Shown: one piece after another, positions 43,029 to 53,035 of the stretch
How positions within the stretch are numbered: the first letter of the stretch is position 1
Layout: each line of letters opens with the position of its first letter
Assembly (NCBI RefSeq): GCF_031127805.1
Contig: NZ_JARXHW010000013.1
Coordinates: 39,896 to 103,895 of the forward strand
Source of the DNA: Thalassobacterium maritimum
Lineage (GTDB): Bacteria > Verrucomicrobiota > Verrucomicrobiia > Opitutales > Coraliomargaritaceae
DNA length: 64,000 nt
Direction: 5' to 3'
Notes under the pieces: generated by a model
Told to the model about the DNA's origin: nothing
Databases searched by the model: none
What the model saw: only the letters and a program-made list of their open reading frames with translations
Position numbers and translations under genes: made by a program

Positions 43029-43474
43029 CTACTTCGCTACTTTTTCACAAATTCAAACGTTCAGGAAAACTAACAAATCAATCAATCCCAACAGAGGCAG
43101 AGATACTGGCCTTTTCGAAATTCAGTATCGTTGCAACGATCCGACGGCATAATACCACTTCTAAGAATATATGATCTATAAGCTTGGGCTTTGCGTAGCC
43201 TCGAAACTTTGTTTTCGTGCGTCGCCTTCGGCTATCCAGGACACAGTCGGGGGGATCGGCATCACCCCGGTTCTGAGAACCGAGGTTACAAAAGACATAT
43301 CGGCATCACCCCGGTTCTGAGAACCGAGGTTACAAAAGACATATCGGCATCGCCCCGGTTCCGAGAACCGAGGTTACAAAAGACATATCTATTAGGACCA
43401 AACTTTTTTCGATTGGGTATAATCTAGCTATTTGAGTCGCCATCGATCTGCTGGCAGAAAAATGCATCCCTCAG
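43029..43474. other. 446-bp gap with tandem palindromic repeats
   Basis: No coding signal. It contains three 44-bp units (43255-43386) and their flank to 43419. An additional GAAACTTTGTTTTCGTGCGT...CTTCGGCTATC-type tract at 43198-43240 resembles other dispersed intergenic sequences. Confidence 0.6.
43255..43419 (-). repeat. Three tandem 44-bp palindromic units plus flank
   Basis: Units at 43255-43298, 43299-43342 (identical) and 43343-43386 (two substitutions) each contain the palindrome CGGTTCTGAGAACCG. The third unit continues into a flank (to 43419) that matches the single copy at 9653-9727 in inverted orientation. Units are directly abutting, without spacers. Confidence 0.95.
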
Positions 43475-44601
43475 TTACTCTAATTCCAGACAGACCACGG
43501 TGCTGATGGGGTCCAATGCCTGTTCTGGCAGATCAATCGTCAGGACTCCCCCCGCCTGCTTCAGCTCGATATTCTGACGATTCGAATCTGCCAGAAAATA
43601 AGCTTTAGTGACCTTTTCGTCGTCAAATCCATCCAGCACCAATGGATCACTGGGCCACTTGAATAAATGCAGATAGAGCTTTCCGGCACGTCCGGTCGCA
43701 AGCCATGCATAATCCTTTTGTCGATGTCCCTTTTTCGCTTTACCCGCGCCCGTCGCCAAGGCCTCTTTTTCCAAGGCCTCTCGATCAGCGGCAGAAATCG
43801 TGATAAAATCTCCCTGTCCCTCAAAATTCGTGCCGCGCGCACCATAGATGGACTCAGCATTCACCTGCAACCAGGCCCCGGCTTCTTTCAGAGTCTGGAC
43901 GGCGGGTTCCGGAATCACTCCATCTGCAGTCGGCCCAACATTCAGCAGAAAAGTCCCCCCTTTGCTGACGACTTCTGTAAGCTGCATAATCACCTGCTGC
44001 GGAGTTTTCCAATTATTGTCTTCGGCATTGTAGCCCCAGGCACCATTCAAAGTCATGCAGGTTTCCCAATATTCCCACGGACTTTTAGGCGGAATGGTTC
44101 GATCGCGATAAGAGAGAAAATCGACGCCGATATCTACCAGCTCATCCAACTGCTCCTGCCGCAAACCTTCAACCTGATTACCATGGTAGAGGACACGACT
44201 GTTTATAATTGTATCCGGACTGATTGATCGCACAAGCTGCTCAAATTCACGCGCTAAAGCTGCGTCGGTTGCATGCGGAGTATCAAACCAAATAATTGCA
44301 GGATCATACTTAGTTAAAATTTCTTTCAACTGAGGCAGGCTTTTCGTATCGATATAGTTCCGAAAATCTCCCTTTTGCGAGGGATCCCACTTTCTGCCCG
44401 CGCCGTCGGGAAATTCCCAGTCCTGCGTCTGAGAGTAATACAAGCCCAATGAATGAACATGCCATATTTAGCCTCATCCAACCAGGCCGCTCGGCCCGTA
44501 CTTTGATCCGCACCTTTCGTCGCCTGTGCAGCAGCGATTAGAGGTAAAGCCAATGCGACTAGCAGGCTCCGTAGAGAGAATTTCACAGTTTGATTAATCA
44601 T
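43475..44601 (-). pseudogene. GH29 alpha-L-fucosidase broken by an internal deletion
   Basis: The N-terminal frame (MINQTVKFSLRSLLVALALP... signal peptide, then AAWLDEAKYGMFIHW) ends in the first conserved GH29 strand. The rest, in another frame, resumes at GLYYSQTQDWEFPDGAG and runs for about 320 residues including the catalytic-nucleophile region AIIWFDTPHATD and GGTFLLNVGPTADGVIPEPA. Some 100 residues normally present between HWG and GLYYS, with the paired His region, are missing. The junction (near 44436-44450) falls where two similar motifs, HWGLYS and GLYYS, would be fused. It was the last gene of the sulfatase operon. Confidence 0.85.
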
Positions 44602-44646
44602 GTTCAGTCAATTGTTCAGTGCCTACAAATGGGATCATTCGAGTGA

Positions 44647-46218
44647 TTATTGGCCGCTCTTCCATAGCTGGATTTCTGCCGTGTCATTCGCCTGATCATG
44701 GCCCGCAGTGCTGCGCCCTCGCGCCACATCTGTCTCCAGTTGCTGTAGTAAACGCTCAACGATTTCGGACTGCGAACTGTATAGGTTCACCGTTTCGCCG
44801 GGGTCTTGCTCCAGATCATATAGTTGAGCGATGGGAGCATCCGCTTGGCTGGACATCATCTTCTCCGTCGGTGCTGTCCACCCACCAGAGCCCTTCGCGA
44901 GCAGTAATTTCCACTTCCCCTGACGGTAGGCAAAGTGACCACTCACACTGTGATGAATAATCCCCTTACGAGAAAATTCAGGCGTCTCTCCGGTGAAAGC
45001 CGGTAGAATGCTCTCACTATCTTCCCCCGCGTTCGCAGGCAGTTGCACACCGATCAACTCGGCACAAGTGGCGAGTAAATCAGTCTGGCAGGTCAGCACA
45101 TCCGAAACACTCCCGGCTGCGATCACCTTGGGCCATTTCACCAGAAAGGGCACACGATGCCCACCATCCCACAAGTCTGCCTTAGAACCCCGCATATGCG
45201 CACTCGGAAAGTGACCTTGCTTCTGTAGATTAGGAATATTCGCAGCCTTGGAGCAGCCATTATCACTGGTCACAATCAGTAGTGTATTCTCTGTCATTCC
45301 CCGATCTTCAAGGGCTCGAAGCACTTGCCCAATCAGGTCATCCGTCTGCATCACAAAATCACCATACTTGCCGATACCACTTTTTCCCTGCCAAGATTTG
45401 GTTGGAACGATGGGCGTATGTGGAGAAGGCAAAGCGAGATAAAGGAAGAATGGTTTTGCGCTCTGATATTCGGAGATGAATTGCACCGATTCTGCTGCCA
45501 ATGTATCCAAGACATCGATGGCCTCAAAGTCCTCAGTGGCTGGCCCGGGCCGTCTAAATGCTTTGACATAAGTCCCCGCCCCTTGCCAATGACGGTCACG
45601 TATCCAAACATAGGGAGGGAAATCGAGCGAAGCTGTAATTCCAAACCAAGAGTCGAAGCCGAGATCAACTGGCCCGCCTTGGATCGTCCCAGTCCAATCA
45701 ATATTCGAAAGCTTTGCCGGGTCCAATGGCCCCTCACCATTTAGTTGCTTGATCTGCCGACTCGGTTTTGCGGGTTTTCCATCGATGGTAGCGATTTCCA
45801 AACCCAGGTGCCATTTACCGATCATCGCGGTCCTGTAGCCGTTTGCTTGCAGTAACGCGGGAACAGTCAGACGATCCGTGGGAATCAACGGACGATCATA
45901 GCCATCCAGGACATGTTCCTGCTTCCAAGTGCGCCAGTTATAGCGCCCTGTCATAATTCCGTAGCGAGTCGGAGTGCAGACCGAGGATGTCGTGTGTGCA
46001 TCTGTAAAAATCATCCCCGATTGCGCCACTGCATCCATGTGCGGGGTCTGAATTTGACATCGCTCCGGATTTAAAGAATGCACATCTCCGTAGCCCAGAT
46101 CATCGGCCAAGATATAAACAATATTAGGTTTTTGAGAGGCACTGGCGAGACATGCGACGCCCAGAAGCCCCCCAAAAATCAACCCCTGCATTCTTTTAAA
46201 CTGTTTGATTCCTTTCAT
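44647..46218 (-). CDS. Secreted S1-family sulfatase (CTPTR active site)
   Basis: A 523-residue sulfatase with signal peptide (LIFGGLLGVACLASA), metal-binding YILADDLGYGDVHSL, C81 in SSVCTPTRYGIMTG, GKWHLGLEI, and SDNGCSKAANIPNL followed by MRGSKADLWDGGHRVPFLVK, a block reminiscent of arylsulfatase A/GALNS-like enzymes. It lies in the probable operon 54598-43475, 45 bases before the broken GH29 gene and 133 bases after the next sulfatase. Together with the fucosidases it likely acts on a sulfated fucan; position specificity is unknown. Confidence 0.93.
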   Translation of the reverse strand: MKGIKQFKRMQGLIFGGLLGVACLASASQKPNIVYILADDLGYGDVHSLNPERCQIQTPHMDAVAQSGMIFTDAHTTSSVCTPTRYGIMTGRYNWRTWKQEHVLDGYDRPLIPTDRLTVPALLQANGYRTAMIGKWHLGLEIATIDGKPAKPSRQIKQLNGEGPLDPAKLSNIDWTGTIQGGPVDLGFDSWFGITASLDFPPYVWIRDRHWQGAGTYVKAFRRPGPATEDFEAIDVLDTLAAESVQFISEYQSAKPFFLYLALPSPHTPIVPTKSWQGKSGIGKYGDFVMQTDDLIGQVLRALEDRGMTENTLLIVTSDNGCSKAANIPNLQKQGHFPSAHMRGSKADLWDGGHRVPFLVKWPKVIAAGSVSDVLTCQTDLLATCAELIGVQLPANAGEDSESILPAFTGETPEFSRKGIIHHSVSGHFAYRQGKWKLLLAKGSGGWTAPTEKMMSSQADAPIAQLYDLEQDPGETVNLYSSQSEIVERLLQQLETDVARGRSTAGHDQANDTAEIQLWKSGQ

Positions 46219-46351
46219 ATGCGAATTCTCAATTTTATTTGTGATGACGACATCGTCAGCTATTTCTGACGAATCAATACCTTAAGTTCTTTCAAAAGTG
46301 CGACAGATTCAGGCGAAACGGATCCATCTTCATACATTTCGAACGTGGCCC

Positions 46352-48169
46352 TCAAAGTTCTACAGCACCTGCGCCAAGCCACTCGACTTCGGTAAAATAG
46401 GCACCGCCCATCTTCCCCGCTTGATTGTAAAGATAGGTAAGCAACTCAGTCGACCCAGCTGGCAGATCCAAATCGATCACGACGCCCGTGCTACCGGGCT
46501 CAACCGAGACTTCCTTGGTTTGACCGGCGATTTCTAATTTGGCGCGCACTGCCACCACTGGTTTACCCGCCGCTTCCGGCCACTGTCGCAAGGTAAAACG
46601 ATAGCGTCCTGCCTGCTTCACATGCACCATCCATGGAGCCGTCACTTTCGGCAGTTTTTTGATCTGCTTAAAACTGTAAGGCGGATACCCTTTTTCCATG
46701 ACCCAATCCTGAGCACAGAGCTCGGTTGGGTTCTGGTCTGGATTCCCTAAGTCAACACGCGCTAGCCGATTCAGAAAAACCGGAGAAACCTCTTCCCAAA
46801 ACGGCTGATAGAGCTCCTTCAAGCGTTCCACTACTTCGGGATGTTCTTGAGAAACATCTTTCTCCTGTGCGAAATCATTCTCGATATCGTAGAGCTTAAA
46901 ACTATGACGCGGCGTTTCGCGCCATGAATTGACCAAGCGCCATTTTTCGGTCAACACAACCGTATCCGCAAAGGGTTCATTCAGCGGCGAAGTATACCCT
47001 CTACCTCCGTGATGCTGGATCACGAGATGCTCCCGTGGCCAGGCATCCTTCTCCCCTTTAAGGAGCGGCACCAGTGACAGTCCGTCGACATCATACGCTT
47101 CCGGCAAGTCGATCCCGCACAATTCAGCAAGGGTGGGCATCACATCCAGATGAGCTGCAAGCGTTTCAACATCTTTGCCTCCAGTCAGCTCGCCCTCTGG
47201 CCAATAAATGAAAAAAGGAACCCGCTGCCCACCTTCATATATTGATGATTTTCGGCCTCGCATCCCAGCGTTATAACCGGCCATAGGCGGGGAATCTTGG
47301 TATCTACTAAATTTTCCTCCCCCGGCCGTTCCGTTGTCGGTCATGAAAATAAAAATGGTATTTTTCGCCAGCCCCAACTCATCGAGCTGTTTACGGAAAA
47401 GTCCCATGTTCCAGTCAATATTTGCGATCATACCGTAAAACGCAGAATTCACGACAGCCTTGTTGTCTTTATATGGCTGCTCCCATTCCGGTGCCACGTA
47501 GTAAGGCCCGTGCGGCGCATTCAACGCCAGATAAAGAAAAAACGGTTTCTCTTTGTTCTGCTCCACAAAACGGGATGCTTCACGGAAAAACACATCAGTG
47601 CAGTAACCTTCGAACTTCTCAAATGAGCCGATCCGACTGCCCGGAGTCACCCGCTCAAAGGTGTCGTCAAAGTAATCGTTGCCCCAATAATCGGAGCCTT
47701 GACCAATCCCACCGCAACGGTGCCAGACCACATCCTGAAAACCCTTATCCTGCGGGCGCTGAGGTGCATTGTCCCCAAGGTGCCATTTGCCGAACATTCC
47801 CGTCGCATAGCCATTGTCCGCGAAGAGGTTCGCGATTGTCTTCTTTTCGCGGTAAAGGATCGAAAGACCGCCGGTGGTGCGATACGCTCCCGTTCGGCCC
47901 GCGTGCTGTCCAGTCATCAACGAGGCCCGCGTCGGCGTGCAAAATGGGCTCACATGAAAGTCCGTAAAACGAATCGATTCTGCATGCAGCTTATCGAGCT
48001 CCGGAGTTTTCAAGATCGGGTTGCCATGGCAACTGAGGTCGCCGTAGCCCTGATCGTCCGTCATCACCAAAATCACATTTGGCCGGTCGGCCGCTGAAAC
48101 AAGGACAGCCATTGACCAAAATACAAGGGCAGCCCTAGCTACCAGCCGATTGAACGATCTTATTTTCAT
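46352..48169 (-). CDS. Secreted S1-family sulfatase with C-terminal beta-sandwich extension
   Basis: A 605-residue sulfatase. Core motifs: LVMTDDQGYGDLSCHG (Asp pair near 38-39), C77 in PFCTPTRASLMTG, FGKWHLGDNAPQRPQDKG, FMTDNGTAGGGK and GQRVPFFIYWPEG. After the usual end (DIENDF block) about 110 extra residues follow (WMVHVKQAGRYRFTLRQWPE; AKLEIAGQTKEVSV), a beta-rich accessory domain that may bind carbohydrate. It is close to the 48221-49792 sulfatase in core motifs (TDDQGYP/GYGD, FGKWHLGDE/DN), and 51 bases downstream of it. Confidence 0.93.
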   Translation of the reverse strand: MKIRSFNRLVARAALVFWSMAVLVSAADRPNVILVMTDDQGYGDLSCHGNPILKTPELDKLHAESIRFTDFHVSPFCTPTRASLMTGQHAGRTGAYRTTGGLSILYREKKTIANLFADNGYATGMFGKWHLGDNAPQRPQDKGFQDVVWHRCGGIGQGSDYWGNDYFDDTFERVTPGSRIGSFEKFEGYCTDVFFREASRFVEQNKEKPFFLYLALNAPHGPYYVAPEWEQPYKDNKAVVNSAFYGMIANIDWNMGLFRKQLDELGLAKNTIFIFMTDNGTAGGGKFSRYQDSPPMAGYNAGMRGRKSSIYEGGQRVPFFIYWPEGELTGGKDVETLAAHLDVMPTLAELCGIDLPEAYDVDGLSLVPLLKGEKDAWPREHLVIQHHGGRGYTSPLNEPFADTVVLTEKWRLVNSWRETPRHSFKLYDIENDFAQEKDVSQEHPEVVERLKELYQPFWEEVSPVFLNRLARVDLGNPDQNPTELCAQDWVMEKGYPPYSFKQIKKLPKVTAPWMVHVKQAGRYRFTLRQWPEAAGKPVVAVRAKLEIAGQTKEVSVEPGSTGVVIDLDLPAGSTELLTYLYNQAGKMGGAYFTEVEWLGAGAVEL

Positions 48170-48220
48170 TTTTTCTTCCTTGGCTTTGATGTTTCTGGAG
48201 CTTCCCGAATAGAACAGCTC

Positions 48221-49792
48221 TTACTTTAATACGGGGGCTTTCCAGTCGGGAATTCCGCGACTCTTTTCTTGTGCATAATAGTCGACATGGAACGGCTTCT
48301 CTTTTGCCAGCGGCACACCATCATTGATCATACAAGGGCGGACACTATCCCAGAAGGCTTCGTATCCCTTTAACATTTCTGCGACGACCTCAGGATACTC
48401 ACTGGAGACATCGTTGTTCTGTTCTGGATCTTTTAACATGTCGTAGAGTGCGACTTGCACTGTTTCAACACCTTCAGCATCCAGTTCTTTTTTGCCCTTT
48501 TTGGAGTTAGAATTTTCTACAAGACGAAAACGCTGGTTACGGACAGAGAATTTCTTCCACTTAAAGTCGTCAGGGTTTACACCTTGATCCCATCTGGTGA
48601 CGTGTTGGAAGAGGTAGCGGTCTGACCACTCCGGGTTTTCTTGAGTCAGAAAAGGAGTGAGGCTTCGGCCCTCAAATAGGTGCCCCTCGGGTAGCTCTGC
48701 GCCCGCGATGTCAGCAAGGGTCGGGAGAATATCGAGGTAGCTCGCGACCGTTTCCACTGTGCGTCCCTCCTGGATGGTTTTATTCCATTGGACGAAGAAA
48801 GGAACACGCACTCCGCCTTCATCCACGGTGCCCTTTAAGCCTTTCATGCCTGCATTGTAGGACATCATGGGTTCACCACTTTTACTTTTACCAAGTTTGA
48901 CTTGTGGACGCCCCCCAAAGCCTTTGAGACCACAGCCGATTCGAGTCATCCCATTATCTGAGGTGAATATTACGATGGTGTTGTCCATCATTCCCCACTC
49001 TTCCAATTTCTTGAAGAGAATCCCCATGTTATAATCAATGTGCTCGACCATACCATAGAAGCCCGCAACTTTGCTATTAAAGCCTAGCTCCTCAAATTTT
49101 TTCTGATATTCGGGAGGCGCAATGAAAGGGCTATGTGGGGCATTCGTAGAGAGCAGTGCGAAGAAAGGTTGATCCTTCTCATTCATCTCTTGCACCCAAG
49201 CAAGAGTGGCTTGGAAAAGGATATCGGTGCAATAGCCCTTCGTTTTTACAAAGCTGCCGTTTTCTTTGAACACCGGATCAAAGTATTTATTATTAGGAAC
49301 ATCGGCACAGGATCCTGCATAGGCTTGTCCGATTCCTCCAGCTCCATGGATGAAGGTTTCATCAAACCCTCGGTTTTCCGGTTGGTATGGTTCCTCATCC
49401 CCGAGATGCCACTTTCCGAAATATCCTGAGGAGTAACCTGCGGGCTTAAGCACCTCTGCTATGGTAGTCGCCTTTAGGTTCAAGCGTTCGCGCTCGTAGA
49501 TGGTGTGAGTGACACCATTTCTGATGGAGTGACTCCCGGTCATGATACCTGCTCGGCTGGGGGCACAGGTAGACCCCATCATAAAGCGGTCAAAACGCAC
49601 GGAGTTCTCATACATCTTATCGAGAACGGGAGTTTCAATCCATGGATGACCGTGAGCCCCCACGACCGGGTAGCCCTGATCATCCGTCATGACTAAGATT
49701 ATATTGGGTTTCTCCTCGCCGAAGAGTGTAAGGACTCCTGACCAGGAAGCTAATCCAGTTACGAATGCGAGGATGATAAAATATTTTTTCAT
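48221..49792 (-). CDS. Secreted S1-family sulfatase (CAPSR active site)
   Basis: A 523-residue sulfatase with signal peptide (FIILAFVTGLASWSGV), LVMTDDQGYPVVGAHGHPW, C76 in GSTCAPSRAGIMTGSHS, FGKWHLGDEEPYQPENRG and FTSDNGMTRIGCGLKGFGG. GGVRVPFFVQW and a C-terminal YDMLKDPEQNND follow. It is in the operon between the CMASR-type sulfatase (49-base gap) and the extended sulfatase (51-base gap). The Cys-rich segment TRIGCGLKG is unusual within the set. Confidence 0.93.
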   Translation of the reverse strand: MKKYFIILAFVTGLASWSGVLTLFGEEKPNIILVMTDDQGYPVVGAHGHPWIETPVLDKMYENSVRFDRFMMGSTCAPSRAGIMTGSHSIRNGVTHTIYERERLNLKATTIAEVLKPAGYSSGYFGKWHLGDEEPYQPENRGFDETFIHGAGGIGQAYAGSCADVPNNKYFDPVFKENGSFVKTKGYCTDILFQATLAWVQEMNEKDQPFFALLSTNAPHSPFIAPPEYQKKFEELGFNSKVAGFYGMVEHIDYNMGILFKKLEEWGMMDNTIVIFTSDNGMTRIGCGLKGFGGRPQVKLGKSKSGEPMMSYNAGMKGLKGTVDEGGVRVPFFVQWNKTIQEGRTVETVASYLDILPTLADIAGAELPEGHLFEGRSLTPFLTQENPEWSDRYLFQHVTRWDQGVNPDDFKWKKFSVRNQRFRLVENSNSKKGKKELDAEGVETVQVALYDMLKDPEQNNDVSSEYPEVVAEMLKGYEAFWDSVRPCMINDGVPLAKEKPFHVDYYAQEKSRGIPDWKAPVLK

Positions 49793-49841
49793 GAATTATA
49801 ATGGTGGATTGCTGCCCGGCGGGCAGAAACAGGATCGATGT

Positions 49842-51389
49842 CTACTTCTTCCGACGCTTCTCCGAGCCTTTCTGCTTATCTGACCAATGAATCGGTTCTT
49901 TACCGTGGATGAGGCGGTCGAGCTTCTTTTCATGCCAGGGAACGGAGCGGTCGAATATACCTGTGTATTGCGCATAATGGTTATAGGAAACGCCCTCGTC
50001 CTCCCAATGACCGAGCTGCCGGTCATACTTCGCACGCATTGCTTCCAGCATCTGACTGGCTTCTGGATTTGACGCTAGGTTGGTCATCTCGCCAGGGTCC
50101 TTCGACAGGTGAAACAACTCTTCCACCGGTTGCATCGATTTGTCGCCATACCACCAGTAGGTGTATTTCCAGTCCTTGGTGACCATCGTCAGACTCTGGG
50201 TCGGCTGGTCTCCGAACAGATTCATCAGCGCCAGACTCTCGCGCACGTCGCCTCCGGGCTCATTGAGCAGTGGGAGCAAACTCACGCCATCCATGTTTTC
50301 CGGCACCGGTAATCCCGCAAGTTCCAGAATCGTCGGGGCGAAGTCGATATTGCCCGTCAATGCACCGCTGCGTTTCCCGTGCCCGGATCCACTACGGGGA
50401 TCATAGATCATCAGTGGCGCGCGTGACGATTCCTCCAGCGGCAGGACTTTTGAGCCATAGCCATGCGCCCCACAAAGGAAGCCGTTGTCACTGGTGTAGA
50501 TGATCACCGTATTATCGGAGAGACCCTGCCTTTCTAGCTCCTCGCGAATCATCCCCAGCGCCACATCAATCGCATAGATCTGTTGGTAATAGATGGCCAT
50601 AACTTTGTCGTAGTTATCTGCATAGCCCCAATCCTTGAACCGCGGATACTGCCGGCCTTGCTTACTCTGTTCAGAAAGGTGCTCTCCGTTCTCACGCCCA
50701 AAGTTCGCTGGCTTGGTGAAAGTCTTCCCTGCATACACATCGTTGAACTGCGGATCCGGTTGCTCTGGTTTGTGCGGGGCTTTGAAACTAATCGACAGAC
50801 AGAACGGCTTGCCATGGTCCGCCGCGGCCTTGATGACATCCTGACCAAAAGCTCCGTAAGACAGGGTGGAATGCGGATACTCCTTGGCATACTTGGCCAT
50901 CGACTTGTTCGCCGCCGTCTTGTAACTCGTTTGCCCCCGGCCGCCTCCCCAGACATCGAAAAACTCAGCGCAGTCATAACCGTAGCCCTCCACCTCGAAA
51001 CCAAACTTCCCGGCAAAAGCCGTCAAATAGCCCGCTTCCCGCAGTAGCACCGGATACGACTTCGCCCAGATTTCGGGCGTCATATCTCCATGCTCGAAAT
51101 TGGTGCCGGTTTTGTATTCATACATGCCAGTCATCACATTGGCGCGACTCGCCATGCAGATAGAGGTCGTGTTATAATGCCGATCAAAAACCACACCGTC
51201 ACGCCCCAGCTTATCCATTTGAGGCGTCTGCACCTCCGCATTACCATAAATGCCGATCGACCCGAAATTCTGATCGTCCGCCATCAGATAGATGATATTC
51301 GGCTTATTCGCTGCTGCGGTAGAACCCCAAGCACTCACACAAATCGCAGTGATCAATAGACGCAAAATACATGTTTTCATAGTTTTCAT
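49842..51389 (-). CDS. Secreted S1-family sulfatase (CMASR active site), paralogue of 9881-11392
   Basis: A 515-residue sulfatase with signal peptide (LLITAICVSAWGSTAAA), LMADDQNFGSIGIYGN, C78 in TSICMASRANVMTGMYEYKT, and IIYTSDNGFLCGAHGYGSKV. LPLEESSRAPLMIYDPRSG is shared with the first sulfatase of the window. The C-terminus is a long basic tail (KLDRLIHGKEPIHWSDKQK). It lies 38 bases after the GH29 gene in the operon. The CxAxR variant should still be converted to formylglycine. Confidence 0.93.
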   Translation of the reverse strand: MKTMKTCILRLLITAICVSAWGSTAAANKPNIIYLMADDQNFGSIGIYGNAEVQTPQMDKLGRDGVVFDRHYNTTSICMASRANVMTGMYEYKTGTNFEHGDMTPEIWAKSYPVLLREAGYLTAFAGKFGFEVEGYGYDCAEFFDVWGGGRGQTSYKTAANKSMAKYAKEYPHSTLSYGAFGQDVIKAAADHGKPFCLSISFKAPHKPEQPDPQFNDVYAGKTFTKPANFGRENGEHLSEQSKQGRQYPRFKDWGYADNYDKVMAIYYQQIYAIDVALGMIREELERQGLSDNTVIIYTSDNGFLCGAHGYGSKVLPLEESSRAPLMIYDPRSGSGHGKRSGALTGNIDFAPTILELAGLPVPENMDGVSLLPLLNEPGGDVRESLALMNLFGDQPTQSLTMVTKDWKYTYWWYGDKSMQPVEELFHLSKDPGEMTNLASNPEASQMLEAMRAKYDRQLGHWEDEGVSYNHYAQYTGIFDRSVPWHEKKLDRLIHGKEPIHWSDKQKGSEKRRKK

Positions 51390-51427
51390 TTGCTTGTGCA
51401 GCTCAGAGTAGAGTTATCTTCGAATAT

Positions 51428-53014
51428 TTACTTAGCTCGAACATTGCCCTCGAGATCGACCTTCTTCGTGCCCTTCAACGCGCGATCTGCATCACGCACG
51501 ATCACGTTTGGCGTATGTTGCTCGGCAGTCGTTTGAATCTCAAAGGTCCAAGCATACTGGCTCGCGCCCAAGTCAGACGGTGACGCAATGCGTATGCCCT
51601 CCGGAGTCATCTGCCAATCAATCTGAGCGGTGGAACCGAGCAATCGAACTCCTTGAATCTGATCTGTCGTCCAGCCAGCCGTTCCTGTAATGGTGAATGC
51701 CTCCGTGGGTTTATCTAGTTTGATCGCGTAGAGCTTAGTTCCGTTTGTGGTAAAGGCCAAATGCGCATCCTTCTGCTCGCTCACTTTCCAGTAACGGCTG
51801 CCATAAATAGCGGCACCATTAATTCGGAGCCAGTCGCCCATCGCTTGTAGACGATCAACTTGCGGCTGGGGAATGGTGCCATCGGCTTTCGGTCCGATGT
51901 TGATTAGGAAATTACCGTTGCGGCTGATCACCTCGATCATCTCGTGGATCACCCCCTGAACCGTCTTGTATTTATCACCTTCAAGATAACCAAAGGAGGT
52001 GCCAAAAGTCGTGCAGCTCTGCCACTTGGGACCGATGACCTTGAGCTTAAGGTTATCTTTTTCCAGACAGCCGACACCGTCAGGCCAGTTGCGGTTACCT
52101 CCCTTATTGTTCACATAAACTGGCTGCCCACGAGACGCTGCGTCATTCATGAAATCGGTAATCATTAGACGGACCTGATCATCGAAGTATTTGACCTCCG
52201 GACGTGCGATCCCCTGACGAACATTGTTGCCATCGCGTGTGTAAATCGGGAAGTCATCCATCCACAACATATCAGGCTGGTATTTCTCCTGAATTTCCTT
52301 CCAACGAGCCACATAGCTGTCGACAAACTCCTTGCTTGTTCCAAACGGTCCATAGAGCAATGCAGCTTCCGGCACGCGCTTGATTTCTTCAGCGATCGCG
52401 TCCTGGGGCACTGCGTCGACGACATACTGCTTCTTGGCGAAAAAGCTCTGGTGGCGCTCGCGGTGATAGGACGGCGCATATTTGAGCCCCTGCTTCTTGA
52501 GCGCCTTTCCTAGGTCACCTACCAAATCACGCTTAGGCCCCATATCGACTGCGTTCCATGGCGTTAAATCCGAGTCCCAGTTAGCCCAACCGTCGTGGTG
52601 CTCCGCAGTCATCACTACATAATGCGCACCCACTTCCTTAAACAGTTTGGCCCAAGCATCGGGATCCCAATTCTCTGCTTTAAACTCAGGTATGATGTCT
52701 TTGTAACCAAACTCCGGCGGAGTCGCCCCCCAGCGTTCCTTCATATAGGGGCGGTAATGCTTCGGGTCAGCATAAAACAACTTCGGAACATGCTCTGCAT
52801 AGCCGCGCCCACCCTTGCGATAGCCGATGGCACTGTATGGCCCCCAGTGGATGAAGATACCGATCTTGCCGTCATCAAACCAGGCCGGCACTGGCATCTG
52901 TTGCAACGACTCCCATGAACCGTCGTAGGCTTGGCTCGTGGTATCCGCGTTTACATTGACTTGCGCGAACAACGTGAGCGTCACGAGCGAGAGTATGACC
53001 TTAGGTAATTTCAT
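51428..53014 (-). CDS. GH29 alpha-L-fucosidase
   Basis: A 528-residue secreted exo-fucosidase removing alpha-L-fucose. Signal peptide (VILSLVTLTLFAQVNVNA); GH29 signatures KIGIFIHWGPYSAIGY (50-65), HYVVMTAEHHDGWANWDSDL (131-150, His-His pair) and the nucleophile region QPDMLWMDDFP with D253 as probable nucleophile; ISRNGNFLINIGPKADGTIP closes the barrel. A C-terminal beta-sandwich follows. It is the second gene of the operon, 21 bases after the propeller gene and 38 bases before a sulfatase. The lack of damage contrasts with the second GH29 gene at 43475-44601. Confidence 0.93.
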   Translation of the reverse strand: MKLPKVILSLVTLTLFAQVNVNADTTSQAYDGSWESLQQMPVPAWFDDGKIGIFIHWGPYSAIGYRKGGRGYAEHVPKLFYADPKHYRPYMKERWGATPPEFGYKDIIPEFKAENWDPDAWAKLFKEVGAHYVVMTAEHHDGWANWDSDLTPWNAVDMGPKRDLVGDLGKALKKQGLKYAPSYHRERHQSFFAKKQYVVDAVPQDAIAEEIKRVPEAALLYGPFGTSKEFVDSYVARWKEIQEKYQPDMLWMDDFPIYTRDGNNVRQGIARPEVKYFDDQVRLMITDFMNDAASRGQPVYVNNKGGNRNWPDGVGCLEKDNLKLKVIGPKWQSCTTFGTSFGYLEGDKYKTVQGVIHEMIEVISRNGNFLINIGPKADGTIPQPQVDRLQAMGDWLRINGAAIYGSRYWKVSEQKDAHLAFTTNGTKLYAIKLDKPTEAFTITGTAGWTTDQIQGVRLLGSTAQIDWQMTPEGIRIASPSDLGASQYAWTFEIQTTAEQHTPNVIVRDADRALKGTKKVDLEGNVRAK

Positions 53015-53035
53015 TTTAAATTCCCTTCCTTAAAT

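Noticed and set aside
43255..43386. Possible CRISPR array
   Set aside because: The 44-bp units abut directly with no variable spacers, and there are no cas genes in the window.
46260..46337. A 25-codon frame between two sulfatases (MYEDGSVSPESVALLKELKV)
   Set aside because: Could be the C-terminal scrap of an old gene, but is too short and unrecognised to call.
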